Assembly: GCA_003255025.1 (NCBI GenBank)
Contig: QANY01004982.1
Location: 372,591-436,590 of the forward strand
DNA from: Datisca glomerata
Lineage: Eukaryota > Streptophyta > Magnoliopsida > Cucurbitales > Datiscaceae
DNA: 64,000 bases
Reading direction: 5' to 3'
In this document: positions 25,367 to 37,600 of the stretch, in pieces
How positions within the stretch are numbered: the stretch's first letter is position 1
Layout: each line of letters opens with the position of its first letter
Made by a program: the position numbers and the translations under genes
Notes under the pieces: model-generated
What the model was told of the DNA's origin: nothing
Database searches by the model: none
The model's input: the letters and a program-made list of their open reading frames with translations, nothing else

Positions 25367-25594
25367 TGTTGAATAAACATTAAATGTCATTTTTAGTGGG
25401 TTTTAAATTTAGGAGTTAGGAAACATAAAAAATCAAGAGTTTTGTAGATGAAAGGCCAAAGGGTGATAAATTTAATTGTTTTTAAGTTTTTTTTAGTTTT
25501 AGAGTCTATATAAAGGCCTTGGTGATTTTATTTGAACATAGAACTAAGAAGAATACAAAAGTTAAAGTATTACAATAGTTTATTTGAGTTCTCA
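25367..25594 (+). repeat. 3' LTR of copia-2
   Basis: 228 bp. Differs from the 5' LTR by scattered substitutions and small indels in T-runs. Confidence 0.95.
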
Positions 25595-25660
25595 CTTTAC
25601 GCCCATTTCCCTTATGTATTTCTGTGATTGTAGACTTTGTTGTTGATTAATTCAGTTTAT

Positions 25661-28210
25661 TTTTGACAAAAAATGTACTTTCACGCGGATAAAAGTAATT
25701 AAAGAAAATAATATACTATCTAAGTATGGGTTAATGTATTTTGTAAGGAAAATACCATTTTGGTGCTCTTTGTTTACTCTGATATCCAATTTAGTTGTTG
25801 TAAGTCTAACTCATCAAATACTCTGATAATATAAGACACTCAAAGCAAGTGGAAATATTTGGTCAAGCGAGATGTCATGCGTCGTACGATGAACTTATGA
25901 TCCTGCAAAAAAAAAGTAAATGACGAATGATTATCTCAACATTGGTGTGGTGTCCAACCTTATACACTTTGATGATCAAATCAATGAAATATTTTTAGAG
26001 ACTATATTGGATAGAGAGAAAGCATGCTATTTAAATGAGGGTCACTATCTATTTATAATAATTCTGTATTAGCCAATTGTTCAAGTTCAATATATCTTCT
26101 TCCTTATCCCTGTAAAGAAGGGGGATATTTATAGAGAATAATCTCCAAATCTAGGGATTGTTATGATTTCATCTCCCTTAACAACCTTGAGATTGCCTTA
26201 TAAAGATGCTGAGTAGTTATTTTTTTTCTTGTATGATTGATCATCGTATTTACGTCATGTTAAAGAGTGGGCCTCAACTATCTTGGGTGTCCTCGACTAT
26301 AAAGGTGGCCATGGGACCTCTGCCATCTGAGTGGTGTTGGTCAGAGAAGGGACCTCAGGCATTATGGTGACCTCAGTTATGGAGGAGACCTTAGCCATCA
26401 TGTGGCCTTAGTTTGAGTTGGGGCCTCGACAATTATAGTGACCTCAACCGTGGTGGGTCTCAACCATCATTGTGGCCTTGGTCCTAGTAAGGTTGGTCCA
26501 TAGTGGAGTGTCCTTGGTTTGGACTTAGTGTGGACCCTCCCTCGGAGGATGGGTATTGAGCTTCGCTTGCAATTCTCATTAGGAATGAGCTTCAGCCCAA
26601 GTGTTCTTTATCCCTCACAGTAACATGAATGATTACGCCTAATATCCTAGTGTGCTTAGTTTTTTTAAGATATCAAACGCATAAAAAATTCAAAGTTTGA
26701 GACTAACAATTACTCTAATCTTAACATTTTAAATTATCATAGTACTTAACTAATTGAAAGAATTAGATTTAGAATAAAGTAAATTAGAAATAAAATAAAT
26801 ATTGAGGACCCAAAATACATTTTACCCTAGTTTATTTGATTTATAATCAGGTTTGAAAAGAAGATAGAGTTAAGATGTGTAGACCAGGAAATGTGATATG
26901 GAGATTATGAACTACTGGTAGGTTTCCTTGATTCCCGTGAAAATGAATTCTGCAGAATCTGATTTAATTTGGTCATTTCGAATGTTTGCTACGTCTTTTG
27001 GAATTCGATTCTAAGTGGGTCTCATAAATTTAAACAACGATTGATTCCATTGACTGCTTGGTTTGAAATTCTTAATAAATAATTAGTATTGAAATTTCAC
27101 ATTTTTTATTCATTTGAAATGATACTACGAAAATTCTTAACATGTCCTCAAAATCCTATAGTAAAGACTGAAGAGATTATTATTACTGGTTTTACTTGGA
27201 AGGGCATTTTAGTAGTGTTATACAGCTCGATTCTAATTCATTAATTAGTAAACATAAATAATTATTTTTATTCTAAATAATCTTACTCTTGGTTTCAATG
27301 TCTGACAGTTGATAAACACATTAATCTTATTTCAAATTTTAATTCATGGCCATTCTACCCTTTATCTTATTCATACTAAAAGCGACTCCAAACTTCATCT
27401 AATTTTAAATGTAAGTAAACGCGTCATATATTGAACAAAATTCACCACGATATTCCTCGTGCTTTGACAAAATATATAGAAACAAAATATAATCCCCTGC
27501 CTTCACTGCCATGTTTCTTATTTTTATGCCAGACAACCTTGGAATAGGAGTAAGAAGAGAATAAGTGGTCTCTAGACTCTTGGTTATGCACATAATATAG
27601 TCAGTTTCAAGAGTGATGCCCCAACTCAGCAACTTATCTTTGGTTGAAAGCCTACTCTTAAAGGCAAGGCAAACTATAAAGTTGTGTCAAGGAATGTCAC
27701 ATTGATGCCACCCCAGATCAGCCTAATAGACTTCTTCACAAGGATTGGTGAGGGTGGAATAGGTAGAGCTGATAGAGAAGGCATCACCACTATTAGGCTT
27801 CCAAAAAACCAGCTATCATTTCTCATGATTAGGTCTATAAGGAATGGGAGTAACTTTAATATCCATATGGACAAGGGTATTAGTTGGTGGAAGTTAGTAA
27901 CATATTGTGTTAGTTTTCTGAGGAAGTTAAATTTAGGCATTCCCGTAATTAAGAACATTCTTGTAATTACAGATTATCAGCACGAGTCGGATATACACTT
28001 AGCGTGATCCACGTGGTAGATCAAGATTGATTACATTTATTAAGTCTGGCCTGCTTGGTCTTCATGTTGATTGTACTAGGTGTATGACTTGTGATATATT
28101 ACATTTTCCTTCTAGCAATGGCATATCGGGCCATTTTGAGGATAAATAGGATAACCTCCACGACTTAGCTAACCAACTCTATCTTAACGAATATTTTCTT
28201 TATCCTTCTA
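25661..28210. other. No gene recognised
   Basis: AT-rich spacer apart from the repeat at 26268-26500. Frames near 27405-28007 on both strands show no family motif. Part of this stretch must contain the gypsy-2 5' LTR, but I could not pair it with a 3' copy. Confidence 0.4.
26268..26500. repeat. Degenerate tandem repeat, GACCTCAACCAT-type
   Basis: About eight imperfect copies of a ~28-30-bp unit built on GACCTCAACCATCATGGTGG. It is GC-richer than its surroundings. Origin unknown; such arrays are common in LTRs. Confidence 0.6.
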
Positions 28211-28231
28211 AAACGACTGAGGATGATGGGC

Positions 28232-28239
28232 TATAAATA
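28232..28239 (+). promoter_or_regulatory. Probable LTR TATA box of gypsy-2
   Basis: TATAAATA followed by CCTCCCCATG about 200 bp before gag, in the usual place for the R/U5 part of the 5' LTR. Supported by position only. Confidence 0.4.
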
Positions 28240-28435
28240 CCTCCCCATGTATTAGAAAAGGCAATTAAATCAATACGAACTCAACTTTTCTACTCGAATC
28301 TCTCAGTCTTTCAAAATATTAACGTTCTTTAATTCTGAATCAGGTAGAGGGAGAAATCTCTTTACATATTGATGCTTTCATTACGAGCTTCGAGTGAAAT
28401 ACTCAAGGAGAAACAAGCTATAAACAACATCGATA

Positions 28436-29815
28436 ATGCCAAGAACAAGATCAAGTATTGCACGTAATGCCAAGAGTAGGCCGAATCCCAACTCCAACCT
28501 GAGCAATGAAAACAGGACGTAAGGCGGTTCTAGAAGCCTTATTAGCCAAGATGGTGAATCTGGAAAATCAAAATGTTGAAACCCTACACACGACCTTACA
28601 TGTGTTGTAGGAGTAAGTAGCCACGTTACAGCATGAAATAATACAAAATCGTACTCAACTGAGTCAACATTTTCATGCAAGTGAATATAACAATCATAGG
28701 GATCAAACGGCTAGGGAAGAGAACCAGGACGATGCGGCAGAAAAGCGCATGGGCCAGAATCCAAACAAGACGCCACTACCAAACGAAGAAGGCGACGTGC
28801 AATATGAAAATTCTTGAAAGGAAAATAGTCAAAGTCAGGAGATTGGTCACTACGACCGTAATAGATCTAGACTGGTTAACAAAAATGCCCCAAACCCTTA
28901 AAATTCTCTCTATTGTGAGCCTAAAAAAGTTTGCGGCTACAAAATTCAAATACTACGCTGAAAATACGGGCTCGATTGACCATCTATGGAGATTTCAGGA
29001 AATGATGGTTGTTTATCAACATAAAGATGCGTTCATGTGAAGAATGTTCCCAACAAGCATTGACAAAAATTCACTCAGTACCTTCTCTCCCTTCATGTTC
29101 TATAACTAACTATTTTGTCATGTCTTCTATCTTTTTGAAACAGTACGCCACATATCGGTCCATCACAAATGACTCAGAGTATCTCTTGACCATCTCGATC
29201 AAAAGAGGCGAGTCGTTGCACGACTACACTCAATGGTTCAAAGAAGAAATGGGCACAGTGGAAGACTGTGATGATGACATGGTGAGACTAGAATATAGGA
29301 TAGGATTAGACCCTCAGTATTCGTTGTCCGGGTATCTCTCCAAAGAGAAAATAGTTCACTATGACGAAAATGTTTCTGAGGCCGCAAACATACATAAACC
29401 TTGAACAGGAGCAGAAAAGTATGATGCAGCTGTCTGAGTAGTTGGTTGCAGCGTCAAGCGTCAATATAAAGTGAAGAGTTGAAGCGACAAGTGGCAAAGA
29501 TGAATGTGAGGAAAGCGGAAGGGATAAGAGGTCACGCGGATTCGAGTGTGCAATTCGAAAAGAAAAGACCTACACTCTGCTTACGATACCAATGGATTAG
29601 ATCCTCTAGGACATAAGAGATTAACCATGGTTTAAAAGGCCGCCCCTCATCAGAAGGGAACCCGTAGAGAAAGACAAAGAAAAGTGTTGCTCGTTTCAAA
29701 AAAGTAACAGGCACATGACAAAAGACTGTTATCATCTCAAGGATTATATAGATGAGCTTATCACTAAAGGTTACTTGAAACAATATGTCGCCAAGCTTGA
29801 AACCAGGTAAGGAGA
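28436..29815 (+). pseudogene. gypsy-2 gag remnant
   Basis: The first frame starts at the ATG at 28436 with MPRTRSSIARNAKSRPNPNS, a basic start typical of Tat gag. The central gag domain is at 29080-29400: FLKQYATYRSITNDSEYLL, SIKRGESLHDYTQWFKEEMG and VRLEYRIGLDPQYSLSGYL. The C-terminal CCHC-like block at 29690-29805 reads CCSFQKSNRHMTKDCYHLKD then ELITKGYLKQYVAK. Stops and shifts lie between these blocks. Confidence 0.8.
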
Positions 29816-29959
29816 AGAAACATCATAATGAAAAGAAGGTTTTCAAACCCACACGTATGCTAGATACAATAATAGCTTGATAAAATTGAAGGGACAACTC
29901 GAAAGGAAAGGAAGGCGTACTGTGAAAATCTGACAATATCCGCTGAGAAGAAAGAACGA

Positions 29960-30290
29960 GATCCCCACAACGTGCCCATCATATTTGATGAGAGTGAGGA
30001 CAGACAAACCGTTACAAGCCATAACGACGCAATGGTGATCTCCATTCAGATTGGAAATTGTCTACTAAGGAGGGTCCTAGTAGATAACGGTAGTGCACCA
30101 AACATCTTATGCCATTCAACCAGGGATAAAATTGGAGTGGATGCAATGAAACACCAAAACCCGAAATACTATTGATAGGGTTTAATGGGGAAGTAACATA
30201 TTCTAAAGGTACACTCTCTACCCCTGTACTCGCTGGACCGTTTAATTTACTAACATAATTTGTAGTCATAAACACTCTGGCCCCCATAAG
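29960..30290 (+). pseudogene. gypsy-2 protease remnant
   Basis: VPIIFDESEDRQTVTSHNDAMVIS, broken only as a description here into IIFDESEDR and HNDAMVISIQIG, then LLRRVLVDNGSAPNILCHST. DNGSA occupies the position of the aspartic protease active site (family DSGSS), so the catalytic Asp is kept and the next residue is changed. A frameshift follows near 30170. Its downstream linker is cut by copia-3 at 30353. Confidence 0.8.
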
Positions 30291-30353
30291 TTGAAGACTG
30301 TGCCATCAACTTATCACCAAACATGAAAATACCCATGTTTAGAAGGGGTAAAT

Positions 30354-31248
30354 TGTTGGTCGTCGCGGCTCGTGCGCGGCGGAAGGGTGTGGCGCGTGGC
30401 CATTTTAAAAATTAAAAAAATTGAATATTTTAAACAAGCAAAATCACGCAACGCTTTGAGATCCACACCAAGATCTTTCAAGTCAACCCTCAACGCACTA
30501 GGGCGTGTGTGGGCATGTAGACTATAACGAAAATACTTTTCTGTCTTTAGATGTACTCAACACATAGGATCTAGATATTTTAGTGAAAATGATTTTTGTG
30601 AGATGATTTTCTAAAAGAACGTGATGATAATTATTTTAGAGATTTGATTAACTCTTAATCTTAGAAAAATCACTCCTTGAAAATTGTGTTCTTCCATCAA
30701 CTCTTGATTGATGAACTGATTCTGTGATTCAACTAATTGATTGAACTAATTCATTATCTTAGGCCATCAGAATAATATCTGTATATTTTTCTTGATAATG
30801 GCGTATGAGATATTTTAGGATAATTGAAATATTTAATTATAAAATTACCAATAGTAACGGTACCCACTGCTATTGTGCACAATTGTAGTGCGACATGATG
30901 CTGTAGTGTACCATGAGGCACCATAATGCCTCCTGACACCACTGTAGTGCCATGTGGCATTACAGTGTTACACGCCCACTACTGTAGTGTCATGTGGCAC
31001 TGTAGTAGTCCATGCAAGTTCTGATACCCAATTAGTGATTGACACGTGACAATTACTACATATTAAATATTTATTTTTATCAAATTAAATATCTAGATAT
31101 TTATTAATTAAAAATTAACATATTTGATTATCACTATAAACTAAATTATCTGTTATTTAATAAATAACAGATTTCTTTGATCCAAATTAATATCTAATGA
31201 TAATTTAATTATCTAATTTCATAAATTAGATATTTTATCTTAATTATT

Positions 31249-31283
<35 letters not shown>

Positions 31284-32399
31284 CATAATTAATTTTTAAT
31301 TAATTAATTACACATAATTATCTCATAATTATGTACTTGCCCCATAATAAAAATTCCTTTGCAAGTAAGCATTTTTCCCATGTCCTGAAAGATTCACACC
31401 CTAGACTACATAATATAGAGGTGACTTGGGGACCATGGACCTATAATCCTAAGCTCCAATAAATCAGATTATTAATTAAACTCTTTAATTAAATAATTTT
31501 AATTGTTAATTGTATTATTACTCCAATATAAATATGGAATTGCACTCTTAGAGATTACAAATTATATTTATAGAGTATTCTCATGTAGTCCACTAATATA
31601 ATCATTTCACGTAATTCTATCCTCCAATTATTGGTTTGTAAATTAGAACTGGTCAAAATTACCGTTTTACCATTCTAATTACCTCTTGATCTTTAAGTAC
31701 TATTAATCCACTAGTGAATGACTAACTTGTAATCTTATTATAAATTTGAGCTCAATAACCATTCACTTCATGAATTAACACTTAAATGAACCAATATACG
31801 ATCCGAAAGAAAAGTTTAGATTTTAAATCTTGTAAGATCATGTTCACAGCCATCCATATCAACAAATCTCCAAAACAAAAGTTACTTGCCTATTTTTCAA
31901 ATAAACCTTAATGCAAAAGACCCAGTAAAAGTGTATAAGAGTTTATGACTACTCAGGATTCAAGCTGATCTACATATGAGTATCGAATTAATGTACATTA
32001 AATCTTTATGATAAACGACACGTTGATAAACATATTAATTCACATCGGTCCAGTCATGTATAATCTCATTATATAAAGCATCTTCACTAACATGTCTATC
32101 CACATCAATGATCTGAATCTAGATCACATCCATTCATAATGTTTAGTGAACCGTACTAGCAACCATTAATTAAGATTTCATACTTTAATATGTTACTAAC
32201 AATTTTATTCATTATCTATGGTCTTAATCATCTCGTACTAATATAACATCATAGTCACATTAATGAATATGAAATTTTCAGATATTTATATAAATTGTTC
32301 AATAATAATTCAAAAGAACAATTGTAAGAAAAATGTGATCCTTATTAAATTTCATATTAAAATGTTAATACACATGCTTTGAGGACATAACCTCCAATA
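30354..32399 (-). repeat. 3' LTR of copia-3
   Basis: 2046 bp. Collinear with 41650-43876 but lacks about 185 bp that the other copy has between 41750 and 41935. Many substitutions separate the two, so the insertion is not recent. It contains a (TA)n run at 31252-31281 and several GTGGCACTGTAGT-type repeats near 30880-31010. Confidence 0.9.
31252..31281. repeat. (AT)n microsatellite
   Basis: Uninterrupted AT run in the copia-3 3' LTR. The 5' LTR has only a short irregular AT stretch at the matching place (near 42760). Confidence 0.95.
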
Positions 32400-32775
32400 G
32401 TTTATGACTATTTGAAGGGTCAAGTAGTCATAAATAACAACTTGTACCCTTCAAGTAATCATAAACAATATCTTTAACCCTTCAAATAGTCACATAATGT
32501 TTGAGTTGCTAACTGATAAAAAAACTATTTGAACACTTCAAGTAATGAACGTTCATTTTTTCTTCTTCTTTTTTACCTAAAAATGCTCAAGTAGTCATAA
32601 AAAACTACTTGAAGGTTCAAGTAGTCATAAAAGCTACTTGACCTTCAAGTAATCACTAATATTTGGGTTGTTGACTGATAAAAAACTACTTGAAGGGTTT
32701 AAGTAGTCATAAAAAACTACTTGAACCCTTCAAGTATTCACCTAGTGTATGAATAATTGACTGACAAAAAACAAC
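32396..32775. repeat. Hairpin-forming minisatellite, CAAGTAGTCATAAAAAACTACTTG-type unit
   Basis: A run of imperfect repeats built on CAAGTAGTCATAAAA and its complement ACTACTTGAAGG. Units are inverted relative to each other, so the array can fold into serial hairpins. The best is 32687-32736: two 21-base arms (32687-32707, 32716-32736) with one mismatch and an 8-base loop. A second lies near 32604-32650. The array sits exactly where the end of the copia-3 RNase H and the 3' untranslated region should be. Confidence 0.85.
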
Positions 32776-34320
32776 TACCGCCCCATTGTTGTCATGGTAC
32801 ATGATCAGTGGCTTATCCATATCTGAAACTACTTCCACATCAGTATAGAATTTTCTAAGCCATATCGTTTCTTTCGCAGCTTCACAAGATGCTATATATT
32901 CGTCTTCTATAGTGAAATCTGCAATGCTGGATTATTCAATATTTCTCTAGACTACAGCTCCTCCACCTAGGGTGAATACTGATCAAGATGTCGACTTCCA
33001 AGTGTCTTTGTCTGATTTAAAATCAGAATCAGTGTATCTAGTGGGATTCAGGTTTCCACCTGAATAAACAAGCATATAGTTTCTCATTCTCCTAAGATAC
33101 TTGAAAATGTGTTTTACTGAAATCCAATGCTCCAAACCTGGATTCGATTGATAACGACTGACAATTCTCACTGCATAACAGATGTCTGGTCTCATACACA
33201 ACATGGCATACACGAGACTTCCAACTGCTGAAGTATAAGGAACATTTCTCATATTATCGTCCTCATGGGGTGTCTTAGGGATTTGTTCTTTAGAAGGGAC
33301 AATTTCATGTTTGGTCGGTAGTTGACCTTTCACGAAATTCTACATAGAGAATCTCTCCAGCACCTTATCAATATAAGATGCTTGAGAAATAGTGAAGAGC
33401 TTATTCTTTCTATCCCTTATGATTTGGATGCTCAGAACATAGCTCGCTTCTCCCAAATCTTTCATTGGAATTTCTCAGCTAATCATTTCTTTACTTTTGA
33501 CAGAGTTTCTACATCATTCCCAATGAGTAGAATATCATCAACATAAAGAACTAAGAAAACAACTATATTATCTTTGAGTATTTATAAACACAGGATTCAT
33601 CAATATTTTGCTCGTAGCCATAATACTTTATTATCTCATCAATCGTAAGATTCCAAGATCTAGAGGCTTGCTTTAATCTATAAATGGATTTAAGGAACTT
33701 GCATTCTTTCTGATCTTGCCCCTTTTGTACGAACCCTTCTGGTTGCATCATATAGATGCATTCTTAAGAAAGCCATTCAGAAAAGCTGTCTTGACCTCCA
33801 TTTTCCATATCTCATAGTCGAAACTAGCAGCTATGGAGAAAAGGATGTGAATGGATTTCAGCATGGCTACATAGGAGAATGTCTCTTCATAATCTACTCC
33901 CTCCGTTTGTGTATAGCCCTTGGCTACTAACCGTGCTTTGAAAGTTTATACTTTTTCATCTACATCTCTTTTTTTTCTTGAAGATCCATTTACATCCAAT
34001 GAGCCTGACATCTTTAGGTGGATCTACAAGTTCCCAAACGAAAATGAAATACATAGATTCCATTTTCTTATTCATGGCTTCTTTCCATTTATCTTTTTCA
34101 GATCATCCATTACTTGTTTATAAGATAATGGATTGTCCATATCAGTGTCTGGCACTAGGACATGTGCTTCTAGTTCGTAGCGAATTGGTTGTCTCACAAC
34201 CCTCCCACTACATCGTTGAATCGCGATTTCCTTTGCAAGAACTATGGTTTCTCTGATATGTCATTTATCAGTAGAAATTGAAGATGGTATGATATCATCA
34301 GCCACTAATTCCTCGAGAAC
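32776..34320 (-). pseudogene. copia-3 reverse transcriptase and truncated RNase H
   Basis: Minus strand. The RT N-terminus is degraded at 34320-33900. Motif A at 33810-33775 reads KMEVKTAFLNG, with Glu (33796-33798) in place of the catalytic Asp. Then QPEGFVQKGQDQKECKFLKS and IYRLKQASRSWN (33740-33640). Motif C, VLYVDDILLIGND, is intact near 33530-33560. The RT tail VPYTSAVGSLVYAMLCMRPD is at 33240-33180. RNase H starts YTDSDFKSDKDTWKST (33040-32990), and EAAKETIWL and MDKPLIMYHDNNGAV run to 32780. There it stops abruptly at the minisatellite, so about 70 residues are missing. Confidence 0.88.
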
Positions 34321-34669
34321 TACTTTGCTACAAGGTTTGTAGTTTTGCATATAGTCATGCTCAAGGAAAGTTGCATTTGTCTACACAAACACCTTTTGAT
34401 ACTTGTGACTATCTCTAGAGTATACCCTATGAATATGCATACCTCAGACCTTGAGTCTAAATTTTTGGTCTTGACTTTAAGAACATGAGCTTGACACCCC
34501 CATATATGAAAATGATGCAAACTAGGTTTGGATCTATTCCACAACTCTAAAGGCATCTTTCTTACAGACTTAGAGGGCACTACAAAATGTATGTTGCCGT
34601 GTGTAGTGAATATTACCAAAATGTAAATGACAATGATGAGTAGCTTAACATCGGCCTTACCATATCTAA
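34321..34669 (-). pseudogene. copia-3 integrase C-terminal part
   Basis: Minus strand: FVVPSKSVRKMPLELWNRSK (near 34590-34530), PSLHHFHIWGCQAHV, then SRSEVCIFIGYTLE near 34430. These are the post-core blocks of copia integrase. The segment is cut at 34670 by the CACTA-3 terminus. The catalytic core is absent from both sides of the insertion. Confidence 0.8.
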
Positions 34670-37600
34670 CACTACAAGAAATATGGTATTCTACAAGAGA
34701 CGGATGTCCCCGTGAAAAGTAATCCATAGGGATCAAGCAGCGCCCGTGACAACCCCTCATTTTAAAGTCCGCATTTTTCACGAAGTGCAACGCCTCCTGT
34801 GAAGACCCCTTGGTATCACTCTTTTTACAAGATTTTTCAACTCCTGTAGAACGTTGTTTAATGAGGTTTTGCTACTCTTGTTACTTTTATTCAACATGTA
34901 TTTTTAATTCTCGTGAATTAATATTCATAAGTATTTTGTATCCTATAAAGTGAGGTCTCATAAGGTTCAAAGTATTCATATCAAACACTTTCAAAATGAT
35001 AATTTTAAATAGCATAAAGAACACCAATATAATAATTGACAACATTAACATTTAATCATTTCAACAATGTTTTACATTATATATTTGACCTGCTTACAAA
35101 TAAATCTAACTTGAAAACTAACTAACTTATCATTATACTATATAAGCAACTGTTGTTCCAATAAATGAAAAATATAAAATGATTTGCACAAAATCATGTA
35201 AGTTAACCTAAAGAATATAATTACATTCTTTAAAATCGAGAAGTCCTTACAATAGTTCCAAATGGTTGCAGATACCTGTAAACAAGCAATCATCAACACC
35301 ATATACTTATATGCTTAGTAAAGAGTGCCATATATTTTTCAATGAATAAACAAGTAGAATATAGTTCTCTATAATATTGACAAAAATACAGAAAACGTAA
35401 TAAAGCAAATGACCACATTCCCAGTAAAAGATGAAAAATTAACTCACAATTAGAAAAGAACAAAACACAGATAAAATTTTTGAATAGATGTGAAATAAAC
35501 ATCTATAAAGCTACAAAAACTAATACATGGTACAAGTGATATTTGTACAACAACGTAAAATATTACCGATAAAATCATACCTTTAATGATAACAATTCCT
35601 AATATCCCCCAAAAAGTTAAAAAAAAGCACCATAACTATACAAAAATAAGTTCTTCCTTTAGGAAAGATAAATTTAAGTTAGAGGATGACAATTGCACTA
35701 TTCTTACAAATCTTGTATTTTGAATATAAAACTGACAGTTGAGAACATACAAGTTATGAAAACTACTAAGAGATATGTTAAAGGCTACAATCAAAACTTA
35801 AAGAAGTGTGGCTTTAAAGCAATGGAAGAGTCATATTTATTACGCCTTTCAGGACAATGAATCTAGAAACTCTAATTAAATTACTATTAACACATCATAC
35901 GGCCAAACATAGTGGCTCGTTAGCGCGATCCTTTACTATCAGATTTTCCATTAACAAAAGTTAATTTTAAGTATAATTAAACTTACATATTAGAAAAGAT
36001 TACACAATTTATAAATGCCACTTTATATCCAAGACTCATAAAAGCAACAAAATTTGTATCATATCACCTGAATGCAAAAGAAACAAAATAAAGAACAAAA
36101 CACATTTATTAATTCTACTTTGGTCTTCATCTAGACAACACATCAATGACCAAAGGCAAGAAGATAAACACAGAATTTACATGGGTTATTTACTAATCAA
36201 CACCTATAAATTGAAGGCCAAGTAGTCAAATAAGATACGTAAAGAAGTTAAAAATAGAATTGCCATGGGTTATTTACTAATCATGCCAGCAACAAATCTG
36301 TGAGCTTTAAAAAGTATAAAAGACCATATTCTTCCACTATCAATTGCATGTCTAGCAATAAAGTAAGGGCAAACCAATGGTTAGGGGACCAAAGATCACA
36401 ATTATCAAATAGCGGAATAGTGATCCCAAGACTCATTTCACGTTAATAAATCACTATGTACAAAGAGCTAATCATTTCACGATCAAGTGGGCGACACTAA
36501 GATTTATTAAGTTAGGCGTCAAGTGATGAGCATTGGGTATAGATATTCCATTATCATGGAAGTTGGCGCATAGCACATGATATTCAATACTCAACCAAGC
36601 TTTTTGTTCTCATCACAATATTGAACAGAGCTTACCTAATAACTCCCCAAAATTCATGTACATAATCATTATTTTAATGATCAAAATAAATTGTATGACA
36701 AGTACACAATCTGCATTATCTATCAAATAATAGAACACACTGTGAGTAGAATAAAATAAGCAGACAAAAGTATCACCATAAAGTGCAATTATATGAAAAC
36801 AAGTTCTAACAATCGATACGACAACTATGAAAACAAAGATTTCAACTTTTTTAAAATGGCAGAAATCAACGTTTATTTTTTGCATAAGAATAGAATTAGA
36901 GTAAGCTCATTAACTCTCCTATAAACTATTGTAAATCAAATGCAGGGAAAAACGAAGATCGAGAAATTCTAAATTCCCTATGAGAGCCTTAGGAATCAAA
37001 ATTCATTGAACATTACAAAACCTTGGCTAAAAGTTCACCATTATCCTAAAGTTCCAACCTTCAGTTACAAAAGCGAGACATCACATAAAATCCAATATCA
37101 GAATCTGAAGATAAATTGCAAGGGAAAGAATTCAGATTATATTATTATTACTCAATTAATTCCAACATGTTAAGCGAGGATAACCGGAATATGATCTAAC
37201 CAGCATTGTCGAACGAATAACTGAAAAAGAAGATAGGTGAAGGAACTGACTGGCAGTGTAGAGGCCTCGCCCAAAGAAGAAAATCAATGGAGAAGGAACT
37301 GAGAAGAAAATGAGTAGCATGATAGGTAATCGAGATCAAGTACCACCTCTATTTCTATGATTAACTGCACCAGGTATTGTTTCCCTCTTCAATGCCATTG
37401 TCGATCCAAAAACCCTTGGAATTTACAGGAACGCCACAATCAGAAACAACCAGCCACCAATTCAGCAACCAACAATCTAAAAAATATGGGGATTACGAGT
37501 GGGAATTGCAGTTAATCAAAACAGGACGAAGAATTCAAAGAATCAGAGAACCAGAAAAAAATATCAGAGAAACAGAAACAATTATTCAAGAGACAAAATC

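Larger units (their letters stand above)
21208..25594 (+). mobile_element. Ty1/copia retrotransposon copia-2, nearly complete
   Basis: 4387 bp with LTRs of 234 bp (21208-21441) and 228 bp (25367-25594) starting TGTTGA and ending CTCA, and a perfect 5-bp target duplication CTTTA (21203-21207, 25595-25599). A tRNA-Met primer site follows the 5' LTR. One gag-pol frame covers nearly the whole interior in the copia order protease, integrase, RT, RNase H. By eye the LTRs differ at about a dozen sites (roughly 95% identical), so it is younger than its LINE host. It is inactivated by seven TGA and one TAA stop, one insertion, three single-base deletions and an RT active-site change. Confidence 0.95.
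19330..25660 (+). mobile_element. LINE (non-LTR retrotransposon), 5'-truncated and split by copia-2
   Basis: A plant L1-type LINE. The endonuclease is missing. What remains is reverse transcriptase (19330-20340), a short piece near the zinc-binding tail (20440-20620) and an RNase H-like domain (20800-21207), continuing past copia-2 at 25600 to about 25660. The copia element sits between the two copies of CTTTA at 21203-21207 and 25595-25599. Internal deletions, frameshifts and stops are frequent, so it is inactive. No terminal poly(A) or LINE target duplication was identified. Confidence 0.8.

Noticed and set aside
27405..28007. Overlapping frames of ~75-107 aa on both strands
   Set aside because: No recognisable motif, both strands equally open; probably chance in LTR or spacer sequence.
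31252..31281. AT run as a promoter or matrix attachment site
   Set aside because: A plain microsatellite in an LTR; nothing supports a regulatory role.
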